A stretch of DNA of 64,000 bases. Source: Pseudomonadota bacterium (GTDB lineage Bacteria > Pseudomonadota > Alphaproteobacteria > Rhizobiales > Xanthobacteraceae). Where the stretch lies: positions 1 to 64,000 of the forward strand of contig JAEWHT010000455.1 of the NCBI GenBank assembly GCA_023387695.1, written 5' to 3'. Below, piece by piece: positions 51,244 through 60,233 of this stretch (positions are counted from its first letter, which is position 1; each line of letters begins with the position of its first letter). The notes under the pieces were generated by a model. The model was not told the DNA's origin. It made no database searches and saw only the letters and a program-made list of their open reading frames with translations. The position numbers and the translations under genes were made by a program.

Positions 51244-54114
51244 TCACGCCACGCGGCGAACGGCGTTCAGGGTTTCGATGGTGCGACTGACTTCGGTCGC
51301 CGGACAGGGCTTGCCGAAGTAATAGCCCTGCACCGCGGTGCAGCCGCATTCGCGGACGAAGTCGAGCTGTTCGATGGTCTCCACACCTTCAGCCGTGGTC
51401 TCGACACCGAGCACCGAGCCGAGGCTCGCGATGGTGCGGACGATGGCGATGCTCTCAGGGCTTTCGCCGAGCGTGCCGACGAAGGAGCGGTCGATCTTGA
51501 TGCGGTCGAACGGAAATTTGCGCAAATAGCTCAGCGAAGAATAGCCGACACCGAAATCGTCGAGGCTGACGCGCACGCCGAGCGCGCGAAGCTGATGCAA
51601 TATCTCGATCGTGGCTTCGCTGTCATCGAGCAGCGCCGTCTCGGTGACCTCGAGCTCGAGCCGCTGCGGCGGCAGGCCGGCCTCGGCCAACGCGCTCGTG
51701 ACCATGGCCACAAGCCCGCGCGAGTGGAACTGCACCGGCGACAGGTTCACCGCGACCGTCACATCAGGCCATGACGCCGCTGTCGCACAGGCCGTGCGCA
51801 GCACCCATTCGCCGATTGGAACGATCAGCCCGTTCTCTTCGGCGATCGGAATGAATTCAGCCGGCGAGACGAAGCCGCGCACGGGATGTTTCCAACGCAG
51901 CAATGCCTCGAAGCCGGTCAGCTCAGTGGTGTCGAGCCGAACCTGCGGCTGAAACACCAGATGGAATTGGTTGGCTTCCAGCGCGCCGCGCAGATCGTGC
52001 TCAAGCGCATGCCGGCTGCGCGCCTCTTCTTCCATCTCGGGCTCGAACAGCTGGTAGGCGCCGCGCCCTTTGGCCTTGGCCTGGTAGAGCGCGAGGTCGG
52101 CGCATTTCATCAGTTCGTCGGGGTCGAGGCCGTGGTCGGGCGCGATCGCGATACCGACGGAGACGCCGACATGAATCGATTGGCTTTCCAGCGGCGGCGG
52201 ATGGCCGATAATCTCGACCAGCCGTCGTGCAAGCCGTTCGGCTGACTGTGGCTGCGGTCCGCGCTGAAGCACGGCGAACTCGTCGCCGCCGAGGCGGGCG
52301 ACGGTGTCATGCTCGCCGACATTTTCCTTCAACCGCGCTGCGACCCAGCGCAGCAGTCGGTCGCCCGCGGCGTGGCCGAGCCGGTCGTTGACGGTCTTGA
52401 AATTATCGAGGTCGAAGTACAGTACGGCCATGGAGCCGCCCGCGATCGCAACCTGGCTCAGGCCTTCGCCCATCTTCTCGCGGAATAGCGTGCGGTTAGG
52501 TAGATCCGTAAGAGAATCGTGGCGTGCCATGTGCGCGACGCGGGCCTGGGCCTTGTGGCGCTCGGTGACGTCCTCATAGGTGACAACCCAGCCGCCATGC
52601 TCCATCCGCTTGTGGTTGAGCTTGATGATGCGGCCGTCGCTCAAATGCCGGTGCAGCGTATGTTCGCCCTCGCGCAGCCGTTCGACGTAGTCGGCATAGA
52701 GCTGTGCGGCGGTGGTGTTCGGATGGATGCCGAGATCGCAGCTATGCTCCATGATCTCGCGCATTGAAATGCCGGGCTTCACGATCTCGGGCGACAGGCC
52801 GTACATCTCGATATAGCGGCGGTTACAGACGATCACATGCAGGCTCGAATCGAGCATGCACAGGCCCTGGCTCATGTTGTTCAGTGCCGCGTCGAAACGA
52901 CGATATTGCTCGCTCAGCTCCTCGACCGCGTTTTCGCGCTCGGTGATGTCTTCATAAGTGGCGACGAAGCCGCCCTCAGGCAACGCGCAATAGCGAACCG
53001 AAATGATCGTGTCATTGGTCATGCGCCGACGCATCGGCGAAGAATCGTTGCTCTCGATCCTGGCGCGGGCAGCTTTGAGGATCTGCTGCGGGCTGTATTC
53101 GGATGAGAACGCACCGTTCGCGATTGACTGCTCGATCAGGTCGGAGAGATGCGTGCCGGGCGCACTCTCTTCCTCAGATAGACGATAGATCGTCCGGTAT
53201 GTGCTGTTGCAGATGCGCAAACGCATGTCGCTGTCGTAGAAAGCAAGGCCGTGCGCCATGTTTTCCAGCGCGGCGTCCAGCATGAAGTTCTGCTGCTTGA
53301 GCGTCTCTTCATGCTCCAATCGCTCGGTGACGTCTTCATGCACTGTCACCCAGCCGCCGTCGGGCATGAAACGGCAGACTGCTTGCACCTTGCGGCCGTC
53401 GTAGCGCGTGACCAGCACGGTCTTCGGGCTCTTGGACAGGACGTCGTTGATCCGGGCGTCGAGGAATTCGTCTCCGGATGCGTCGTCCCCTCTGTTGCCG
53501 CGCGACAGCCAGTGGTTAATGATCGTGCTGTGCGTGGCTCCTGTTTTCACGACATCTGGGTCGAGGTCGTAAAGGCGGATGAAGCGATCGTTGCAAACCA
53601 CGACGCGGCCTTCACCATCGTACATGATGAGGCCGTGCGACATGTTCGCGACAGCATGCTGGCTGCGCTCAGTCTGAAGTTGCAACTCGGTCTCGAGGCG
53701 GGCAAGCCGGCTGACATCGTCGCAGATCGTCATCCAGCCGCCGCCGGGGAGCGGCTTCAGTTCGAGCGTGATGACAAGGCCGCTTGCGAGCGTCTGCCGG
53801 GTTTGGAACGGTTTGCCAGCCGCAATCAATGCGATCCGGGAAGCGTAGAGTGCGTCAACCTCGTCTGCCGGGATGTTGCCAAGCGCCACGCTGTGACCGA
53901 GTACGTCGCGGTAGCGCGTTCCGATCCGGACAACGTCAGCCGACATTTCGAACAGATCGACATACCGGCGGTTGACCAGCACGATCCGGTTGTCGGCGTC
54001 GTAGACGCAGACGCCCTGTTCCATGCCGTCGAGCGCAAGCTGGCTCAGCGACAGCAGGGCCTGTTGGCCTTGCTTGCGGTGTGCACCGAGCTCATTGTCG
54101 CGGGTCGACGTCAT
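51244..54114 (-). CDS. Four-PAS GGDEF-EAL bifunctional cyclic di-GMP protein
   Basis: 956 aa. Four consecutive PAS units of about 125 residues, each starting with a variant of LxxMxxGLxxYD and ending GGWVTVHEDVTER-like, cover residues 20-535. An intact GGDEF (LGGDEFAVL, near residue 608) and an intact EAL (GFEALLRWKHP, near 736) follow, with DDFGVGY and AEGVE conserved. No membrane span, so it is a cytoplasmic sensor that can in principle make and break c-di-GMP. ATG 54114 lacks an obvious ribosome site. Confidence 0.92.
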   Translation of the reverse strand: MTSTRDNELGAHRKQGQQALLSLSQLALDGMEQGVCVYDADNRIVLVNRRYVDLFEMSADVVRIGTRYRDVLGHSVALGNIPADEVDALYASRIALIAAGKPFQTRQTLASGLVITLELKPLPGGGWMTICDDVSRLARLETELQLQTERSQHAVANMSHGLIMYDGEGRVVVCNDRFIRLYDLDPDVVKTGATHSTIINHWLSRGNRGDDASGDEFLDARINDVLSKSPKTVLVTRYDGRKVQAVCRFMPDGGWVTVHEDVTERLEHEETLKQQNFMLDAALENMAHGLAFYDSDMRLRICNSTYRTIYRLSEEESAPGTHLSDLIEQSIANGAFSSEYSPQQILKAARARIESNDSSPMRRRMTNDTIISVRYCALPEGGFVATYEDITERENAVEELSEQYRRFDAALNNMSQGLCMLDSSLHVIVCNRRYIEMYGLSPEIVKPGISMREIMEHSCDLGIHPNTTAAQLYADYVERLREGEHTLHRHLSDGRIIKLNHKRMEHGGWVVTYEDVTERHKAQARVAHMARHDSLTDLPNRTLFREKMGEGLSQVAIAGGSMAVLYFDLDNFKTVNDRLGHAAGDRLLRWVAARLKENVGEHDTVARLGGDEFAVLQRGPQPQSAERLARRLVEIIGHPPPLESQSIHVGVSVGIAIAPDHGLDPDELMKCADLALYQAKAKGRGAYQLFEPEMEEEARSRHALEHDLRGALEANQFHLVFQPQVRLDTTELTGFEALLRWKHPVRGFVSPAEFIPIAEENGLIVPIGEWVLRTACATAASWPDVTVAVNLSPVQFHSRGLVAMVTSALAEAGLPPQRLELEVTETALLDDSEATIEILHQLRALGVRVSLDDFGVGYSSLSYLRKFPFDRIKIDRSFVGTLGESPESIAIVRTIASLGSVLGVETTAEGVETIEQLDFVRECGCTAVQGYYFGKPCPATEVSRTIETLNAVRRVA

Positions 54115-54260
54115 GGGATCAGCGGGGTCTCGGTCGCAATAGACTTAACGCAACGTAATTCAGCCGCTGAGCGTAGCGAAGAGGCGGGAAAATTCCCTTA
54201 AGCGCCGTAGTTTACGGAGGGTGACTGGCAATGAAGAGTGCGCGCGAACCGCGCGAAAAA

Positions 54261-54299
54261 AAATTGGGTGTCGTCGCGGCTTTCGCCGGGACGACACCC
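54261..54299 (-). terminator. Rho-independent terminator of the ligase operon
   Basis: On the minus strand a 10-bp stem GGGTGTCGTC / GACGACACCC is followed by AATTTTTTTT. It lies 27 bp past the stop of the GNAT-like gene and ends the 57475-54326 transcript before the PAS-GGDEF-EAL gene. Confidence 0.88.
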
Positions 54300-54325
54300 G
54301 AATTTTCGGCATAAGCGTACCGCTT

Positions 54326-55201
54326 TTACGGCCCGTAAAGCACGAGCTCCGTGTCGGTCAGATCGCCCAAGCGTGGGCGATGCGGGCCCTTGAAATATTT
54401 GCGTCCGCGCCGCTCGGTATAAATACCGACAAGGCCGGGAATGGCCTCGTTGGCATCGACGATCACGGAGATCTTGCCGAGCCGCAATAGCAGCCGGCCG
54501 ATGCGGCCGGCACAGGCGGCGTATTCAGCAGCGCTGCGGCAATAGATCAGTTGCATTGCCGGCGGCGCGATGAAACCGCGACGGATGCGCACCGGTTGTA
54601 AGATGAAGGGGAAGACGCCCTTCGGCGTGCGGCAGACCAGGCTGAGGCAATTGTAGCGCGCATGCCGCGTCAGCAGCTCGGTCTCGGCCTCGGAAAGGCC
54701 CTCGATCTGCTTGGTGTGCTGGGAGATGACCTCGATCTTGCTCCAGCGCGGAGCGCGCGACAGCGCCGGCACCGAGAAGAACAGGCCGCGGCAATAGGCA
54801 CGAAAGCCCTGCGTTTCGATGATCGGCCAGGTCCAAACAGCCGGGCTGATGTTGAGATAGGTCACGTGCTTGTGGCGCTGCGCGATCTTGGTGAGCAGCG
54901 GCGCGTAGTTGCGGTAGGCCGGCTCGACATACCAGCTCGACAGGTTGCACTGGATGGCGGTCTCTTCGCCATCCTTGCGCGTGGTGTAGATCAGCAGCAG
55001 CACGCCGACCGGTTCGCCGTCATTGTCGAGCATGTAGCCGAAGCGCGGATAGCCCTCCGGCACGGGCCGGAAGGCTTGCCGGCGCAGGCCCTGGATCCAA
55101 TAATTACGCGAGCGTCCGACGAAGCCGCGCGTCAGCAAGTCCGCGATGGCTTCAACATCGGACTCAGTGATCTCGCGACATCGGACCTTGGTGTGAATCA
55201 C
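54326..55201 (-). CDS. GNAT-fold acyltransferase-like protein of the carrier-protein ligase cluster
   Basis: 291 aa from GTG 55201. The N-terminal 150 residues look like a GNAT fold (CREITESDVEAIADLLTRGF, GVLLLIYTTR, NLSSWYVEPAYRNYAPLL), but the acetyl-CoA pyrophosphate loop Q/RxxGxG/A is not evident. The C-terminal half is unassigned. It starts 36 bp after the ligase gene on the same strand and ends at a strong terminator, so it is the last gene of that operon. It might receive the aminoacyl group from the carrier protein; that is inference. Confidence 0.72.
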   Translation of the reverse strand: MIHTKVRCREITESDVEAIADLLTRGFVGRSRNYWIQGLRRQAFRPVPEGYPRFGYMLDNDGEPVGVLLLIYTTRKDGEETAIQCNLSSWYVEPAYRNYAPLLTKIAQRHKHVTYLNISPAVWTWPIIETQGFRAYCRGLFFSVPALSRAPRWSKIEVISQHTKQIEGLSEAETELLTRHARYNCLSLVCRTPKGVFPFILQPVRIRRGFIAPPAMQLIYCRSAAEYAACAGRIGRLLLRLGKISVIVDANEAIPGLVGIYTERRGRKYFKGPHRPRLGDLTDTELVLYGP

Positions 55202-55237
55202 GCTCGTCTTGCCCGCGGAAATGGTCGGCCCCTTACC

Positions 55238-56218
55238 TTAACGCCAGCCTTCGCCGTGAGCGTCAGCCGCAATTTGCGCCTGCATGCCCATGATCTCGCG
55301 CACCTTGGCGGGCCAGGCGGAAAGATCAGTGCTGTGGGTGTGGAACATCGCGACAGCCAGGCGATCCATGCCGAACGCGACGCAACCGGTGTGCGCTGGC
55401 TCGCCATTGGCGTCCTGGATGCCCCAGGTCGTGCCGAAATGTTCGCGGTGATAGTTGAAGCTCATGCAGGCCGTCGGCTGCTCTTCCGAGCGCAGCGGGA
55501 TCAGCAGCTCGAACTTGAGCTGCTGCTGCTTCTGGCTCACCGCCTTCATCTGGCCGACGCGGCCGAAGAAGGGATCGCTGGCATAATCGACGCGGAAAGT
55601 CAGGCCGAGATCCGTCGCGATCGCCTGCGCGCGCACCATCCAGCGCTCGCGGAAATCGGCGACGTCATCCGGCGTGCCGATGCAGACATATTCGCGCATC
55701 CGGAACGATTGCAGCCGGTCGAGATGCTTTGACGGCTCGCGGCGGAAGCAGTCGGCGGCGACGTCGAAGCGCAGGCCGCCCTTTGGCAACCGGCCGCGGC
55801 TCGCGGCGATCGGATACACCGGATAGCAGGCAGCGGGCGAGAGCACGAGGTCGGCCGGCGAGAGCGAGGTGGTCCAGTCGCCGCCGGCATCGAACCGGCT
55901 TACCGCCGCGTTGATCTCCCGTTCGGTGCCATGCAGGCCGCAGACGCAGCCCAACAGATTTGGAAAGCTCTTGAGATAGCCGGACTTTTCCAGCTGCGCG
56001 CGGCTCATCACCGGCGGGAAGCGCATCGCTTCGGTGCCGGGCTCGCGGTGGCTCGTGATCAGCGCCGCGAGCTTCTCGACGACGCCCTCATAGAGCGCGG
56101 TGCGCGCATAGACGCCGTCGGCGCCCATACGATGAAACAGCTTGTCGGCGAGATGATCGAGCGGATCCGCGATCTGCGGCGCGGTCTCGGGCGAATCGGG
56201 GAGGACGGTAATATTCAT
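55238..56218 (-). CDS. Amino acid:[carrier protein] ligase (class II aminoacyl-tRNA synthetase homologue)
   Basis: 326 aa. Core of an atypical seryl-tRNA synthetase without a tRNA-binding domain. Class II motif 2 (DVAADCFRREPS, LQSFRMREYVCIG) and motif 3 (GCVAFGMDRLAVAMF) are present. Zinc ligands Cys131, Glu176 and Cys279 match those of the B. japonicum glycine:[carrier protein] ligase. Known chemistry: adenylates an amino acid and transfers it to the phosphopantetheine thiol of a small carrier protein. ATG 56218, 39 bp after the flavoprotein gene; a carrier-protein gene is divergent at 57832. Confidence 0.93.
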   Translation of the reverse strand: MNITVLPDSPETAPQIADPLDHLADKLFHRMGADGVYARTALYEGVVEKLAALITSHREPGTEAMRFPPVMSRAQLEKSGYLKSFPNLLGCVCGLHGTEREINAAVSRFDAGGDWTTSLSPADLVLSPAACYPVYPIAASRGRLPKGGLRFDVAADCFRREPSKHLDRLQSFRMREYVCIGTPDDVADFRERWMVRAQAIATDLGLTFRVDYASDPFFGRVGQMKAVSQKQQQLKFELLIPLRSEEQPTACMSFNYHREHFGTTWGIQDANGEPAHTGCVAFGMDRLAVAMFHTHSTDLSAWPAKVREIMGMQAQIAADAHGEGWR

Positions 56219-56257
56219 GGTCCGGTGTCCTGCTATTTCGAAAATTGTTCTTGTTGA

Positions 56258-57475
56258 TTAGTCACGAAGGCTCGTCGGCACGCCGCTCATCAAGGTCGAG
56301 GTCGCGGCGTTGGCCAGAATTCGATCGTTGTTGATCATGATCGGCGAAGACAGCACGTCGCGCAGATGACGGCCCATGGTGAACTCGCCGTCGTTGCGAT
56401 AGCCGGCGAGACCCGCGGTGCGCATCGCATGCATCACGGTCTCGACCGCGAGCTCGGAGGCCTGCACCTTCAGCAGCGTGATCGAGGACTGGAAGTCGAG
56501 TGAACCAAGTGCGCGTTCGTCATGCTCCGCGCGGGCAAAGGCGTCGAGATTAGCTGAAATCAACGCACGCAATTTGGCCAGCGACATCTTTGCGGCAGTG
56601 AAATGCGCGGCGGCGGGCGGCATTTGGCCTCCCGCGCCACGCGCAGCCTTGCGGACGAAGGCCTGCGCGCGGGTCACGGAGGCAGCGGCAATGCCGGCCC
56701 ATGTCGACGACCAGCACAGATGTGCGAACGGCGTCATCGTCTGCGCGTGGATCTTGTCATAAGCTTCCGGGAAGACGCGATCTGCGGAGCAATCGACCTT
56801 CAGCTCGAAACCGGTCGAGCAGGTGCCGCGCATGCCGAGCGTTTCCCAACCCTGCGTCTGCTTCAGCGAATAATCGTCCTTGGCGAGAGCCAGTAGCACC
56901 TGGTCGGACGCTGCGGCTTCGGTCGCGCGGCGCGCGATGGTGACGAGGCCGTCGGCCTGCGCGCCGTAGGAGATCACGGTGGCGTCGCGAACGAGCGAAA
57001 CCGTATCGCCGACGTGGTCTACCGCAGCAGCGCTGGCGCGGATGTTGCCACCGTTCTGGCCTTCAGTGGTGGAGGAGGCGAGCAGCCATTGGTCGCGAGC
57101 GACCCGGCGCATCATGGTTTCCATCCAGGGGATGCCGTGGCCATGCCTGACGATGCAGGCGACCTTGGTCTGGTGCATCGCGTAGATCATCGCGGTCGAA
57201 GCGCAAGCGCGTCCGAGCGTATAGCAGATGTCGGTGACGTCGTAGATGGAGGCACCGAAGCCGCCGAATTCGACCGGGATCATGACGCCGAGCAGCTGTT
57301 GCTCGCGTGCGGCATCGAAAGCCTTGTGAGGGAAACGGGCGTCGCGATCGACGCCGTCAGCGTCGGCCGCTGCCACGCTGGCGGTCCGCGCGGCGCGCTC
57401 GATCAGGGACGGGCCCTGCTCGAGGAGACTGGTCTGCGTTTCGTCGACAGTGATGACTGCTTCACGCACGTTCAT
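56258..57475 (-). CDS. Acyl-CoA-dehydrogenase-like flavoprotein of the carrier-protein ligase cluster
   Basis: 405 aa. Acyl-CoA dehydrogenase fold: N-terminal helical domain (LLGVMIPVEFGGFGA), middle beta-domain (GWETLGMRGTCSTGF) and C-terminal helices (GRHLRDVLSSPIMINNDRILA). The Glu that serves as catalytic base in MCAD-type enzymes (in IYEGT) aligns by eye with SPIMINN, so that base seems absent. GGAGG precedes ATG 57475. First gene of the operon with the ligase, so the substrate is probably an aminoacyl-S-carrier protein rather than acyl-CoA; reaction unknown. Confidence 0.85.
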   Translation of the reverse strand: MNVREAVITVDETQTSLLEQGPSLIERAARTASVAAADADGVDRDARFPHKAFDAAREQQLLGVMIPVEFGGFGASIYDVTDICYTLGRACASTAMIYAMHQTKVACIVRHGHGIPWMETMMRRVARDQWLLASSTTEGQNGGNIRASAAAVDHVGDTVSLVRDATVISYGAQADGLVTIARRATEAAASDQVLLALAKDDYSLKQTQGWETLGMRGTCSTGFELKVDCSADRVFPEAYDKIHAQTMTPFAHLCWSSTWAGIAAASVTRAQAFVRKAARGAGGQMPPAAAHFTAAKMSLAKLRALISANLDAFARAEHDERALGSLDFQSSITLLKVQASELAVETVMHAMRTAGLAGYRNDGEFTMGRHLRDVLSSPIMINNDRILANAATSTLMSGVPTSLRD

Positions 57476-57831
57476 ACTCGTCCGCCTCCGCTTCGTCGTT
57501 CGGGATCGCCAGCATCATTTGCGATGCCTCTGAAGAAATCCCCCGACCATCTTTGCTTGTGAGATGAGGCTACGGATTTAATTCAAATTCGTCGATGAAA
57601 TAGAGGGTAAACGAACTCCAATTCCGAACGAACAGTTAAGGTCCGGTTGTTTGCATCGCCCGGATTTCGATGATCACGTTAGGGTTTTGGAGGAAGCCAA
57701 AATTCCGGACAATCTGAGTCATCGTTTACTAAGAAACGCGAAGTAATGATGAGGCCCATTGTGGGATCGGCCGGTCATGCCCATCGTAACGGGGCAGGTT
57801 CGACCTTTTAGAGACAAATGGGAATTTAACC
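57476..57831. promoter_or_regulatory. Divergent control region of the ligase operon and carrier-protein gene
   Basis: 356 bp without a gene, clearly richer in A+T than its neighbours. It must hold the promoters for the flavoprotein-ligase-GNAT operon (minus) and the carrier protein (plus). TCATCGTTTACT at 57719-57730 and AGTAATGATGA at 57742-57752 form an imperfect inverted repeat about 80 bp before the carrier start. AT-rich TTTAATTCAAATTC lies at about 57577-57590, nearer the minus-strand gene. No known regulator site is recognised. Confidence 0.5.
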
Positions 57832-58104
57832 ATGCAGGCTTTCGACGCCGACGTGCGCAGTCGCATCATCAAGCTGGTGAAGGGCATTCTCGCGCAGAAC
57901 TCGCTCACCGCTGACGTCGCACCGTCGACGAAACTTGTCGATGCCGGCCTCACCTCGATGGACATGGTCAATCTGATGCTGGGCGTCGAAGCGGAGTTCG
58001 ACTTCACCATTCCGCAAACCGAGATCACGCCGGAGAATTTCCAGTCGGTCGAGACGCTGGAACGGATGGTCGCGACCCAGCTGCAGCCGGCCACCGCGGC
58101 TTAA
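57832..58104 (+). CDS. Stand-alone acyl carrier protein (aminoacyl acceptor)
   Basis: 90 aa, ACP four-helix fold. Phosphopantetheine attachment Ser42 lies in DAGLTSMDMVNLM, where Thr41-Ser-Met replaces the usual DSL of fatty-acid ACP; acidic helix 2-3 (EAEFDFTIP) follows. ATG 57832 with GGGAAT upstream. Divergent from the ligase operon, as in B. japonicum, where the neighbouring carrier protein is the ligase's acceptor. It probably carries the activated amino acid. Confidence 0.9.
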   Translation: MQAFDADVRSRIIKLVKGILAQNSLTADVAPSTKLVDAGLTSMDMVNLMLGVEAEFDFTIPQTEITPENFQSVETLERMVATQLQPATAA

Positions 58105-58211
58105 GAAGACGACCAACGGCGCCCAATAGGGCCCAACCACCCCGTTTCAAAACCGCCGCAAAACTGGCATAGCTTAACCATGTCGCACGTCGCGAACAGG
58201 GTGGAGCAGGC

Positions 58212-59087
58212 ATGACGCAGGCGGTATTGGGCATCATCGGCGGCTCCGGCATCTACGATTTGCCGGGTCTCGAGGGCGCGCACGAAGAGGTGATCAAGAG
58301 TCCCTGGGGCGAGCCATCGGCGCCGGTGCGGCGTGGCACCATCGCTGGCCTGCCGATCGTGTTCCTGCCGCGCCACGACAAGGGCCACCGTCTCTCGCCT
58401 TCCGACATCAATTATCGCGCCAATATCGACGCGTTGAAGCGCGCCGGCGTCACCGACCTGATCTCGTTGTCGGCCTGCGGTTCGTTCAAGGAGGAGATGC
58501 CGCCCGGCACCTTCGTCCTGGTCGACCAGTTCGTCGATCGCACCTATAAGCGCGAGAGCTCGTTCTTCGGCAAGGGTTGCGTTGCGCATGTCTCGATGGC
58601 GCATCCGGTCTCGCCGCGACTGCGGATCCATCTGGCCGCGGCGGCTGAGGCTGAGGGAATCGCGATCGCACGCGGCGGCACTTATGTCTGCATGGAGGGA
58701 CCGCAATTCTCCACCTATGCGGAGAGCATCACCTACAAGACGCAAGGCTATTCCGTGATCGGCATGACCAACATGCCTGAGGCAAAGCTCGCCCGCGAAG
58801 CCGAGATTTGCTACGCGACCGTCGCGATGGTGACCGATTTCGACTGCTGGCATCCAGATCACGACGCGGTCACGGTGCAGGACATCATCCGTGTGCTGAC
58901 CTCGAACGCAGACAAGGCGAAGTCACTTGTGGCGAGGCTCGCCAAGGATTTCCCGCGCGAGCATGAGCCGTGTCCGATCGGTTCGGATCGTGCGCTCGAT
59001 ACCGCGCTGATCACTGCGCCTGACGCACGCGATCCCGAACTTCTGAAGAAGCTCGACGCGGTGGCCGCACGCATCCTGCGTGGTTGA
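58212..59087 (+). CDS. mtnP: S-methyl-5'-thioadenosine phosphorylase
   Basis: 291 aa. Purine nucleoside phosphorylase fold with phosphate-binding GGSGIYDLPG and RHDKGHRLSP, substrate loop MEGPQFST and adenine-pocket VTDFDCWH, a typical MtnP set. GGTGGAG precedes ATG 58212. It splits methylthioadenosine into adenine and methylthioribose-1-phosphate, which the next gene product uses. mtnA follows after 30 bp, so the two form an operon. Confidence 0.95.
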   Translation: MTQAVLGIIGGSGIYDLPGLEGAHEEVIKSPWGEPSAPVRRGTIAGLPIVFLPRHDKGHRLSPSDINYRANIDALKRAGVTDLISLSACGSFKEEMPPGTFVLVDQFVDRTYKRESSFFGKGCVAHVSMAHPVSPRLRIHLAAAAEAEGIAIARGGTYVCMEGPQFSTYAESITYKTQGYSVIGMTNMPEAKLAREAEICYATVAMVTDFDCWHPDHDAVTVQDIIRVLTSNADKAKSLVARLAKDFPREHEPCPIGSDRALDTALITAPDARDPELLKKLDAVAARILRG

Positions 59088-59117
59088 AACGCAAGAAGAA
59101 CGAAAAGGCATGATGCG

Positions 59118-60227
59118 ATGAAGGTCGACGGCAAGCATTTCCGCAGCATCTGGCGCGAGCGCGACGGCTGGTCGGTCGGCGCGATCGATCAGCGCCGGCT
59201 GCCGCATGAGTTCGTCGTTGCGAAGCTGATCTCGTGCGAGGATGCGGCGGTTGCGATCCGCGACATGCTGGTGCGTGGTGCGCCGCTGATCGGCGCAACG
59301 GCGGCCTATGGCATGGCGCTCGCGATGCGTGAGGACGCGTCCGATGCTGGACTGAAGCGCGCCTATGATACTCTCGTGGTGGCGCGGCCGACGGCGATCA
59401 ATCTGAAATGGGCGCTGGACGAGATGCGCGCGACGCTCGGGCCGATCGATCCGGTCGAGCGCGCGGAGGCTGCTTATGCGCGTGCCGACGAGATCGTCGA
59501 GCAGGACGTGGAGATCAATCGCGGCATTGCTGCCAACGGCCTCGCGTTGATCGAGGCGATCGTGGCGAAGAAGAAGCCAGGCGAAGTGGTCAACGTGCTG
59601 ACCCATTGCAACGCCGGTTGGCTCGCCACCGTCGATTGGGGCACGGCGACCGCGCCGATCTATCTCGCCCATGAGCGTGGTATCAAGATCCATGTCTGGG
59701 TCGACGAGACCCGCCCGCGCAATCAGGGCGCCTCGCTCACCGCGTGGGAGCTCGGCCATCACGGCGTGCCGCATACCGTGATCCCCGACAACACCGGCGG
59801 GCATCTGATGCAGCATGGCATGGTCGATCTCGCCATCGTCGGTACCGACCGCGTCGCCGCCAATGGCGACGTCTGCAACAAGATCGGCACTTATCTGAAG
59901 GCGCTCGCCGCGCACGACAACAAGGTCCCGTTCTATGTCGCGCTGCCGTCGCCGACTATCGATTTCGCGGTCAATGACGGCATCCGCGACATTCCGATCG
60001 AGCAGCGTAGCGGCGCTGAGGTGACCGACATGACGGGCCGCACCGCCGATGGTCGCCTGGAGACGGTGCGCATCGTACCGGAGGGATCGCCGGTTGCGAA
60101 CTATGCCTTCGACGTAACGCCGGCGCGTCTCGTCACGGGTCTCATCACCGAGCGCGGCGTGCTGAAGCCGGACCGCGCCTCGCTGGCTGCTGCGTTTCCA
60201 GAACGGATCGCGACTGCGGCGGAGTAG
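59118..60227 (+). CDS. mtnA: S-methyl-5-thioribose-1-phosphate isomerase
   Basis: 369 aa. eIF2B-like fold with the catalytic Cys164 (LTHCNAGW) and Asp244 ([11 protein letters not shown]), plus [15 protein letters not shown] near the N-terminus. It isomerises methylthioribose-1-phosphate to methylthioribulose-1-phosphate in methionine salvage. AAAGG precedes ATG 59118. The later salvage enzymes are not in the window. Convergent with a HAD gene, 6 bp apart. Confidence 0.95.
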   Translation: MKVDGKHFRSIWRERDGWSVGAIDQRRLPHEFVVAKLISCEDAAVAIRDMLVRGAPLIGATAAYGMALAMREDASDAGLKRAYDTLVVARPTAINLKWALDEMRATLGPIDPVERAEAAYARADEIVEQDVEINRGIAANGLALIEAIVAKKKPGEVVNVLTHCNAGWLATVDWGTATAPIYLAHERGIKIHVWVDETRPRNQGASLTAWELGHHGVPHTVIPDNTGGHLMQHGMVDLAIVGTDRVAANGDVCNKIGTYLKALAAHDNKVPFYVALPSPTIDFAVNDGIRDIPIEQRSGAEVTDMTGRTADGRLETVRIVPEGSPVANYAFDVTPARLVTGLITERGVLKPDRASLAAAFPERIATAAE

Positions 60228-60233
60228 TTCGGG

